64,000 nt of DNA from Xylogone sp. PMI_703 (Eukaryota; Ascomycota; Leotiomycetes). Below the pieces are notes generated by a model. That model had not been told where the DNA came from. It saw only the letters and a list, made by a program, of their open reading frames with translations, and made no database searches. The stretch spans positions 17,501-81,500 of the forward strand of contig JAJTUQ010000009.1 of assembly GCA_021399445.1 (NCBI GenBank), read 5' to 3'. The translations under genes and the position numbers were made by a program. Position 1 is the stretch's first letter. Each line of letters opens with the position of its first letter. Below are positions 56,201-64,000 of this stretch, piece by piece.

Positions 56201-56839
56201 CCCACTATCGTACCAGACGGTTCGAGCCCTTCATCAATACCATCATCAATCCCAGCCTCTTCAACAATCAACTCTGGGACCCGACTTACTCTATCATTTA
56301 TCATACTTGCCCAGCAAACTTCTTCCTATCGGAACCGGCGACAGGTACATCGCCGGTTGGGCGCCAAACCCAATTCATCGTTCCCAGAACATCACCCCTC
56401 TTTTTTATCCAAGGACTCGATATCCCTCATCATGGCATCCACCGCAAGCACACTGAGCGGCGTTTCTACCACTCCTTTGCCATTATCAAAAATCGAGAGT
56501 CGCCCTAAGCGGGGTCTCCGCAAAAACGCTGCGCCACTTTTGCCGCCTTCGCCGAGAACGTTCATTTGCGCCGCACAACCCACCAGCCCAAACCCATTCT
56601 GTGCAACACCTTGACCAGCTCGGCTAAGCCTGCCATTTAGGCGACGGTGCTGCTGACTGGGTGGTCGGTGGCGGGCGGCCACTGTCGCGCTGTCGCGCTG
56701 TCGCGTTGTCGGATCGTCGGTCACAGATCGGAGGGCGTGCCGTACCTGGATGGTGCAGAGCCAAGACGGCTTCCGGAACGCACGTGCAAGCGAGTCCGCA
56801 GGATCTCGCACAAGGGTTGGGTTTTGGCGAAATCTGCTA

Positions 56840-57550
56840 AACCTTGCTTGCCTAGCTGTCGTGGGATAGATTGCCCATGTCAACGCCCGTTCTATTGTGA
56901 TGTAAGATTTGAAACTTTTCCCTTTGTCATTTTTTTAGATGTTTCTAGTCTGTTGCTGTATTCAACTCTCCAGTCCGAGTTATGCGGAACCACATCATTA
57001 CCCAATACACCAAAGGTCCCCCGGTACAACTCTGGCCTCCAGCACCCATTTAACGCCGGTAAGCATTAGCTTAGGCATGATGCGTTTAGGATGCTTATGG
57101 CAAGATCTCTTATCGGAATTAGCCATCGCTCAGTCCCGATCTTCGGAAGCATTCCAAATGATCTGACAGGACATGTCTCTGCATGATTTCTCCGCCTTCC
57201 CAAGGGCCTCAAGCTTTTCATCCACACACAATTCCACAGAGTTGGCAGTTCTCATCATCGTCTCGGCTTGGCTAGCATGTTAAGGTACTAATATCCTACA
57301 AGCTATATTACCTGCTTAACATATATCAGCATATGAAATTTTAACAATCATTTTGCAAGTTTAGTGCCGAGAGTCAGCCGTGGCGTCAAAGTACCTAAAT
57401 ACGGCGATCTGGGGAAAGCGGAATCAAACCCCGAGAGTGGCACTTGCATCCCTGTGGCAAAACTGCTATGACTCGACCTAACTTCCAGCTCTGCAATCAG
57501 TTGGCACAACGATGTCACCGCATGTTTACTCTTTGAATTTAGGCCCAGGC
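56840..57550 (+). repeat. Segmental duplication, copy 2
   Basis: Direct, diverged copy of 45797-46520 (see there). It ends about 310 bp upstream of the RGS gene start. Reading frames across it are not conserved between copies, so the shared DNA is not obviously coding. Confidence 0.85.
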
Positions 57551-57862
57551 AATTGGATAATTGCTCTTGTAACAGCATCGATATAATTTGACAACCAGAT
57601 TTATCTGTTACATATTAACTATAATTATACCTGAACGCTGACGGAAACTAGTGGGATTATTAAAACTCTCGAGCCTTTATTTTAGTATTAGAAATAAGGG
57701 AAGTTGAGAGCATTGGCTAATATATGCCGAGGAGATATTTGAAAAACGCAATGCGAAAGTTGAAACAGTGCAAACCGTCTTTGATATATCTCCCAACTTC
57801 CATCAGAGGAGACATCTCCCCACGCTCCTTTGTTATCTCAGATTATAGACAGCAAAGGATTC

Positions 57863-58903
57863 ATGTCAAAAGAAGACGCTCGGCCATCCAGGCCTCTGAG
57901 CCTGACGATCCCGGAGGGTCCATACCGCCCGAGACGACTTACTTTGCGAGAAGTATTGGCGGATGAGTCCTCACCACCACAGACTTTGCGCGCTTTCACG
58001 CAATATCTCTCGCAAAACCATTGTTTAGAGAACTTGGAATTTACTATAGATGCTTCAAGATATGGTAATCATTACCAGGCTATGATTGATCGATATTCGC
58101 ACGCTTTATCATCACCACAAATACCTGACTATGCATATATACGGATGTTGTGGCAAAATTTATTAGATACTTACATTGCGCAGAATAGCCCACGCGAAGT
58201 CAACCTCCCTTCCAAAATACGGGATGAATTGGTCTTTTTGGCCAACACCTTCATTCCTCCGCACCCATCGCACCTTGATCAAGCAGTGAAGGTCGTCTAC
58301 GATTTGATGGACGAATCAGTTTTTGTTCCTTTCCTTAATTCGGTTACGCTGTTACATGGAGTTTCCGATTCATATTTCAACTCGTTGACATCAGACAATT
58401 CAGTAGTGAACATTGATGAGCGATCCTTATCACCCTCACAAAGCCGAGAGAGAAACCAAAATTCTATTGGAGTTGGACCAGATGGTTCTCCTTCGAGGCA
58501 GTCGCTGCAGCATTTCTCACCTCTTGCCACTCGACCCTCTCGAGTTTCAACCAACCCCCCCTCCATCGCATCCGGATCTGGATCTGGATCAAGGCTATCA
58601 TCTGCAATTGATAGCATTAAGAGCTTGGCTGATGGTAGCGATGACTTGCCCATGGCTTCTACGATGGAACCGAGGACACCATCAGCAATACCACCTCCGT
58701 CGGACACGGGACTCTCTGGTTTCTCACCAACTGCAAGCCCACGAAACTTGCAGAATGAGGGAACCAGCGGATGGAAGAAGATGAGTGCCAAGTTGGGATG
58801 GAAGAAGAACAAGTCTAACTATGGTCTAACTTCTAACACCGACTTCTCGAAATATTTTTCAAGTACGGAACCAGTAGATGGGGGCGGTAACCGGACTCCA
58901 TGA
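57863..58903 (+). CDS. RGS-domain protein (regulator of G-protein signalling)
   Basis: Frame of 346 residues from ATG 57863; the frame is open for a few codons upstream but only with a TTG, and a 5' exon cannot be excluded. RGS domain at about 26-180: RRLTLREVLADESSPPQTLR, FTQYLSQNHCLENLEFTIDA, the long helical middle with PDYAYIRMLWQNLLDTYI, and VYDLMDESVFVPFLNSVTL. Members speed GTP hydrolysis by G-alpha and dampen receptor signalling. The C-terminal half is Ser/Pro-rich and low complexity with a basic GWKKMSAKLGWKKNK patch, possibly membrane- or partner-binding. No stops. A functional link to the 7TM protein at 47 kb is only inferred, from role and the shared upstream duplication. Confidence 0.9.
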   Translation: MSKEDARPSRPLSLTIPEGPYRPRRLTLREVLADESSPPQTLRAFTQYLSQNHCLENLEFTIDASRYGNHYQAMIDRYSHALSSPQIPDYAYIRMLWQNLLDTYIAQNSPREVNLPSKIRDELVFLANTFIPPHPSHLDQAVKVVYDLMDESVFVPFLNSVTLLHGVSDSYFNSLTSDNSVVNIDERSLSPSQSRERNQNSIGVGPDGSPSRQSLQHFSPLATRPSRVSTNPPSIASGSGSGSRLSSAIDSIKSLADGSDDLPMASTMEPRTPSAIPPPSDTGLSGFSPTASPRNLQNEGTSGWKKMSAKLGWKKNKSNYGLTSNTDFSKYFSSTEPVDGGGNRTP

Positions 58904-60012
58904 GAGGGGCGGGTCGCGTCATTGCCATCTGAATCTTCTTCAAGCAACATGGCCCAGGTCCCGATCCTTATGCCCCGCCCATCCTTCCCAAGTTCACCCC
59001 GCCGATGTTGCAAATGCTGTTGTCCGGATAGTCTTTTCAACACTAAATGCCACGCTGATGCCTAGTTATGGTAGATTTTTTTTTATTGCTGGAAGCCCAT
59101 CCTGGATCGCCAGTTAACTTAACACATCGTGTGCACTTCAATCGTCATATCTCTGGGAACTATTCGGGCGAGCAAGCTGGATCGTACGCGGGACCGCTCT
59201 GCACTCTGAAACAGGCTTATCCAAAAAGAATAACTTGGTTCTACTTAATTGGTTGGCTCTTAATCCAGACGATCCACTAAGGGATTGACTCACGTATCCC
59301 TAAACATAGGTGGTCCTTCTAGGCCTTATCCTGCCGAGATCACCTTATAGCCTGGTTATCCTTGTCGAGATCACATTCTTAACTGAATGTGTCTTGTATT
59401 GAGCAGCATAATGCTCGATTGCCTCATCAGAGATCTTGCATTAAAGTCCTAAATATAAAAATTAAAAGTTTCTTGCTAAAACAATAACAGCAAATCTGTT
59501 TTAACCTTCTCCTTGATAATTCACCTGTATTTAAGAATTGGTAGGAAATTAAGATAAAAATAGAACGTTTTAATAGAAATTCGTCTTGCTCGGTAAACCT
59601 TGAGAAAATTTTTCGTGCCTTTCAAATGATGACGCGTCACTCGCGCAATTTCGATGTATGGCTGCGTCGTAAGTGATACGGCTAACTGAACAGGAGAAGG
59701 GCTCAGAAATTCAACTATTACCAGCGATTAGAGCACAGAGAAAGAAAGTAGAGGGATAACTCAAAATTTGAGGCTAAGTCCAAAGATAAGACAACAGAAC
59801 TGATATCTGGTTAGGGAAGGTATTATGTATAAAGAAAATTAAAAGTGATAGAGCAAAGTCAAGAAAATTGATGGGGAATAAGGAGGTTCTCCCTAGACAT
59901 CGTCAAAAGCGGCAGCCTGAATAGCCGATGTTATACCTGAAGCGGGAGCGCTAAATCCAAATAGGAAGCGCACCTTGAACGTAGTTTACTAGCAAAATAA
60001 CCAACTTGATGT
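58904..60012. other. Intergenic, no gene seen
   Basis: AT-rich, short frames only. 59100-59280 is less AT-rich but shows no family features. Confidence 0.45.
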
Positions 60013-60090
60013 TTAATAACTAAAACCCAAATAACCCATATATTCAATACTAACCACTATACATCTAACAGACACTGCAAGATTCACCTT

Positions 60091-60354
60091 CCATTCTCTT
60101 TGCTTTGGCTCATAGTTCTTGGTTGTATTTTTAGGCCTATGGGTCCTGTGATATTCTAGAACCTCATCAAGGGCCTGTTGAATAGCAATATCTTCAGCTC
60201 GGTCAAGCTCTGGCTCTGGCTCCGGCTCCAGCTCAGGAACCCTGGAGGCTGTAGGCAGGAGGCTCAGAAGCCGCTCCATGGCCTTGTCTACACTCAGGAT
60301 AAGAGCAGTAGCAATACGCAATAGCGCTTCAGTTTCAGGTGGTCTAGAATCCAT
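60091..60354 (-). pseudogene. Crypton-like tyrosine recombinase N-terminal fragment
   Basis: ATG at 60354 gives MDSRPPETEALLRIATALIL, an acidic Glu/Pro repeat (PELEPEPEPELD) and QQALDEVLEYHRTHRPKNTT then KNYEPKQREWK, which resembles the core-binding start of fungal Crypton/GCR1-type tyrosine recombinases (a segment of the form RPxNTxxxYxPKQxEW). A donor GTGAAT follows EWK at 60090. No recombinase catalytic residues follow downstream, so only the first exon remains. Confidence 0.5.
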
Positions 60355-60620
60355 GGTCGTTAGTCTGAAGCGCTCTAAATTGCTTCAGTTTAAGGGTTAT
60401 AAGGCTATACACACGCGTCCTTGAGTCTGAGGGGGCTACACGCTTTTTGCCCTCATACATCACCATTAACCGAGTAAACTGGCACGATAACTACAACAAA
60501 AAAGATCCCTGCCCTGAGGTGCCCGGGCCCAGAAATTACGCGTTTTTATATGGGCGAACGCGCTTCCTGCAAGGTCCGGATGACGCGCTACCGGTAACTC
60601 AGTTACAGCGAGTGACCGGG

Positions 60621-60718
60621 GGCCCTCATACACCATCAATACAAGCAGCGAATAGAGTCTCTGTACCATGCAATTTATATGCGTAGTAGCCTAATCCCTG
60701 CGCCATAACCTCTGACAC
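60621..60718 (-). repeat. SINE-like repeat, subfamily 2
   Basis: The complement starts GTGTCAGAGGTTATGGCGCA and continues like 27154-27250 (ATATAAATTG...ACAGAGACTCTATTCG). Confidence 0.6.
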
Positions 60719-60719
60719 G

Positions 60720-61372
60720 CCCGCTAAACTCCTCGCTTCAGGTCGAACGCCGGAAATCTGTGTGATGGGGCTTTGGAAATCCACTCAATTGAAAACTGAG
60801 TGCTAAATCTTTTCAGAATTCTCTCGACTGGTTGCACATATGTGGTTCGGCAACAGGCATCTAGCATATCGTCTATACCATACGTCTGTCTTGAAGCCCG
60901 TCGAGATTGCACTAATTCATCCAGACTTCAAGGTAAAGGAATAGAACATTCGACTGCAGTCCTTCCGAACATCTCCTGCAGTGGCCCAGCAACTGGGAAT
61001 CCCACCCGGGATTCTGTCAAGATATCGATGCCACACATAATAACCTCTATCCCATCCCGGCCGTTGCCATCGACTCTGTTTGGGAAATATCGGGCGATGA
61101 CATTACAGAGATGTATTCTTGATGAGCGTGCTGTCTTCGGTGACTGGACTCGATATTGGCAGGACATGGGAAGCTTACCGCAGTGGAATACGAAGATTGC
61201 GTATCTGAATTACAAGTTGTGTTCTAAAACTCTGGTACTCAAAACACCCTTCCCGATTTGGAAAAATTCTCCGATGGAATCCCTCGGGGAAGAAGGGGAG
61301 ATGTTAGAAGGAGCCAATAACAGCACAGATCTCTTGTTGTTGCATGTCTCGCCTTCATATCCATCCGGGTAG
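60720..61372. other. Coding-like block, unassigned
   Basis: GC-richer than its surroundings, with long frames on both strands (60800-61372 plus; 61167-60928 then 60912-60724 minus, separated by one stop). The minus frames contain RASRQTYGIDDMLDACCRTT. I recognise no family, and cannot decide the strand. Likely a gene relic. Confidence 0.35.
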
Positions 61373-61540
61373 GAGGCAGGTGCTCAACTTAAATAATAAG
61401 TCAGTACCATAGTTATCCTTAGAACTTATTGCACACCCTTAGTGATATACTTATATCAACCACCCTGCTTTCTATCACATCCTAGACCGTAGTCGTGCAT
61501 TATATACATAGGTATATAGGGGACTCGTTACATGTATGTA

Positions 61541-61950
61541 ACGTAATTCCCGGTCTGACCGACCACCTTAAATCTACCGCAAAATCGAGAAATTTCACTC
61601 TTTAATAACAACAAATATATTATTATATTTAACAAAACTTTGTAATCTATTTATTTATATAATAATTAATAAGTATACAAAATTTGATATAACTAGTATA
61701 CATGGCTTATGCTGTGTAATAAAATAACCTTGAATTCAGGGTCCGAAATTTAGTTTAACCATATTACAAATACTTTGAAAACAAAATGACCAAATATTTA
61801 GAATTAAACTATAGTAATTAACTGTCCTACGAAGTTTTATCTTTTAATATTATATAGTTGCTGAGTTATTAAAGAGTGAAATTTCTCGATTTTGCGGTAG
61901 ATTTAAGGTGGTCGGTCAGACCGGGTGGCCGGACAGACCGGGAATTACGT
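61541..61950. mobile_element. Pogo-type MITE, 410 bp
   Basis: Inverted repeats of about 70 bp (ACGTAATTCCCGGTCTGACC...CTTTAATAAC), TA on both flanks (61539-61540, 61951-61952). The right terminus carries an additional GGCCGGACAGACCGGG unit. The core is AT-rich and non-coding. Confidence 0.88.
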
Positions 61951-62029
61951 TATCTTAGAATCAGTATACATACTTAATAGCAAGTATATAGTTAAACAAA
62001 ATTGCCTTTATTGTATGTAGTGATGTAGT

Positions 62030-62122
62030 TTTTAATATTGCTAGGGAACGATTTTGCTCAATTTTGCCCTAAATCCAAGTGGCCGGCCAGACCAGGTGGC
62101 CAGTGAGACCGGGAATTACGTT
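62030..62122. mobile_element. Pogo-type MITE, one end only
   Basis: Ends AGTGAGACCGGGAATTACGT followed by TA, preceded by GATTTTGCTCAATTTTGCCC, the same subterminal pattern as the two complete MITEs. The opposite end is missing, or was displaced by the neighbouring MITE. Confidence 0.7.
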
Positions 62123-62200
62123 ATCAGTAAATACTTTAATAAGAACATATATTAATATATATAAGAATTATTCATAACACTTTAAAAGTTTTAATATAAC

Positions 62201-62451
62201 TGTAACATTCCTACTGGGATTGGGGTTCTATTACTCAAATAATAGAAGAAGGTAAAGGGCTGAAGAATCACTTTCACAGTGCTCGGTTGTTACTATGAAA
62301 TGCAGGTATGCTGTAAATCAATTGAGTTGAGCCCGAAGCTCCTAACTACTGGGAATCTATCTACTTATATGGTAATGAAATTCCTTTGGACTCTTGGACC
62401 TAGAGGTCTTAAGGTCTATCACATGACCTAGCCGCCTGGGCGTTTCTGACA
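62201..62451 (-). mobile_element. Solo LTR, family A (251 bp)
   Basis: TGTAACATTCCTACTGGG...GGGCGTTTCTGACA. The complement aligns with 29493-29744 and the split copy. No target duplication is visible. Confidence 0.78.
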
Positions 62452-62469
62452 GAATATGCTTACGTAATT

Positions 62470-62637
62470 GGGAGGTACGGAGGCATACACACGTGATTTA
62501 GGTGTTTCATATTTGCCTGTATATATTGAATGACCCCACTTGTAGTGGAGATCATTGATCATTGCAACTATCATAGGCTCTCTCCCATAGTAATTGTATA
62601 CGTGCTTGCCTAACCACTGCGCCATAACCTCTGACAC
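62470..62637 (-). repeat. SINE-like repeat, copy 2
   Basis: The complement of this block matches 26990-27153 along its length, starting at TGTCAGAGGTTATGGCGCAG. The intact 69-codon frame in it parallels that of copy 1 but ends differently. Confidence 0.6.
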
Positions 62638-62875
62638 AATCGCTTCTCAACCTTCTCTTTTTCTTTCTTTTCCTTAGCAATCGCTCTTGCTACTTTGTGG
62701 TCTGCTATAGCTTGCCTTTCAGCTTCCTCTTTTGCATCCTTTTCAGCCAATAAAGGCTTGTGGATGTGACATTTAACAAGAGTTTCTATATCTCCGAGGC
62801 GCAAATTAACTAGTCATATATATCACTATTCCAAATATATTGGGCTTAGCCGTAACACTCCCATTCTGTAGCAAA

Positions 62876-63796
62876 TACAATCAAATCAACAGAGTCATCT
62901 TTGTTGTACTTTCATCCTTAGCCGGAATGTGTGGATATGCTAGCCAGGCTAACTATTCCGCCGGAGGATCCTTCGAAGATATCCTCACCGAGTACCGCAC
63001 TATGAATGGTCTACCTGGAGTTGCAGTCGATATTGGTATAGTCAAGTCAGTCGGCTACGTAGCTGAAACGGAGGGAACGTCTGAGAGGTTGATTGGTAAA
63101 TCGGGATTATGCTGCTTAGTGAGGACGACGTTCTCAGAGCCGTCGAATCTGCCATATTAAACCTTTACTCCGGACAGATATTGCTTGGGCTCAATGAGGG
63201 GTCCAACCGTCCTTGGGAGGACACTCAGATAGCATCGGGATCTGCCATTTTCCGCATGAAGACACCAGGATTTGGCACAGAATTCAGGAAACACAAACGA
63301 GACCGGATCGACAGATCTCTTATCTAAAATAGCAGCAGCTACATCATTCGAAGAGGCAGTACAGATCGTTATGAAAGGAATCAACAAGAAACTGATGGAT
63401 ATTTTCGTGATTGAAGAGGCCGAGGTCAATCCAGCAAAGTCACTTTCAAGTTACGGTGTGGATTCACTTGTTGCAGTTGAGCTGCGTAATATGCCGTCTT
63501 TGCGGGCTGAAGCCGATATTTCAATCTTCAATATCATGCAGAGCTCGTCTATTGCAAGTCTGGCGGCCACAGTGGCATCAAAGAGCAGCCATATTAATCC
63601 ATCTTTGATTCCCTATAGTCAAGGAGACACGTGGGCAGAGGCCGTGATCATACATCGAGTTATGCACCCAATAGTCCGACTATTCTACATGTGCATGCTA
63701 GGAACCATATGTCCATGGAGGGAGGTCACCGAGATAATTGCGATGAAGTGCTTATTGGATTGTGATCCCCTGCAAAACTTTATAGATTGTTTCTAG
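62876..63796 (+). pseudogene. Highly reducing polyketide synthase, KR-ACP tail
   Basis: Begins inside a ketoreductase domain: FVVLSSLAGMCGYASQANYS and AGGSFEDILTEYR...GLPGVAVDIG...VGYVAE, the active-site Tyr in QANYS present. A one-base shift near 63105 moves the frame to SEDDVLRAVESAI; another near 63270 leads to the linker and an acyl-carrier domain with the phosphopantetheine serine in YGVDSLVAVELRN, then ISIFNIMQSSSIASLAATVA. The ketosynthase, acyltransferase, dehydratase, methyltransferase and enoylreductase domains are missing from the window: left of 62876 are repeats. The order KR-ACP is that of fungal HR-PKS C-termini. A truncated, frameshifted relic. Confidence 0.88.
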
Positions 63797-64000
63797 ATAG
63801 CAGTTGGCTATCCAAACTTGTTTACATTTAATAATAAATAGAAAGTACAACAATGACAAATCTTCTCAATTAATTTAGAATAGTTGGCTGTATGTAAGTT
63901 TTAGATAGCGCGTAGATGCAACAATTTCTGAGTATGAGTTTAATATAACAAGGATTACCCGCAACTACTCTATCTTTTCCTGTTTACTTGCTCTTTTGGT
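63797..64000. other. No feature seen
   Basis: AT-rich 3' flank of the PKS relic up to the window end. Confidence 0.5.

Noticed and set aside
56392..56883. 163-codon minus-strand frame, Arg/Ala-rich
   Set aside because: Overlaps long plus-strand frames of equal quality, with no family; composition-driven.

Overview
The window is nuclear DNA of a filamentous ascomycete (Pezizomycotina). The evidence is short GT-AG introns of 50-220 nt, the fungus-specific families present (HET domain, LysM effector-like, GH18 chitinase of the killer-toxin-like type, isochorismatase-like hydrolase, PTH11-like membrane protein, highly reducing PKS tail) and AT-rich relics with the TGG-to-TAG/TAA and C-to-T changes expected of repeat-induced point mutation (RIP). 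I cannot name a species. The region looks like an accessory, transposon-rich compartment with a modest number of intact genes.

Layout. 1-2.3 kb: a C-rich repeat, a 16-bp motif repeated about twelve times, then the 3' end of a 28S rRNA gene on the minus strand, broken exactly at the fungal L2449 group I intron site; the 3' part of that intron remains and is fused to a pogo transposase fragment. 3.5-6.2 kb: HET-domain pseudogene. 6.7-10.8 kb: relics (OrsD-like, Zn2Cys6 regulator, MULE N-terminus, hAT end). 11.1-18.9 kb: a divergent pair of intact secreted-protein genes, a seven-exon GH18 chitinase with chitin-binding domains and a four-LysM protein. 19.2-24.9 kb: one MULE with target-site duplication carrying nested insertions (LTR, then a second LTR, then a LINE). 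25.3-26.1 kb: intact six-exon isochorismatase-like gene. 26.8-30.7 kb: orphan signal-peptide exon, SINE-like repeats, a pogo-type MITE, an intact DUF899 gene and solo LTRs. 31-33 kb: damaged cytochrome P450. 34-39 kb: foldback elements and a RIP-mutated amidohydrolase. 40.5-42.8 kb: Fot1/pogo element with an intact transposase, next to a truncated HET gene. 45.8-48.1 kb and 56.8-58.9 kb: a duplicated 0.7-kb segment lying upstream of a seven-TM protein gene in one copy and an RGS-domain gene in the other. 49.6-53.0 kb: full-length hAT element with intact transposase and perfect 8-bp target duplication. 53.4-55.3 kb: decayed pogo element. 60-64 kb: Crypton-like fragment, MITEs, LTR, and the KR-ACP tail of a broken PKS.

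How it works together. The chitinase/LysM pair is the clearest functional unit: enzyme and chitin-binding protein probably share a 1.7-kb divergent promoter and act outside the cell on chitin. The 7TM and RGS genes are plausible G-protein signalling parts with related upstream DNA. Two transposases (hAT, Fot1-like) read through intact and may be active; several MITEs and fragments share ends with the elements here.
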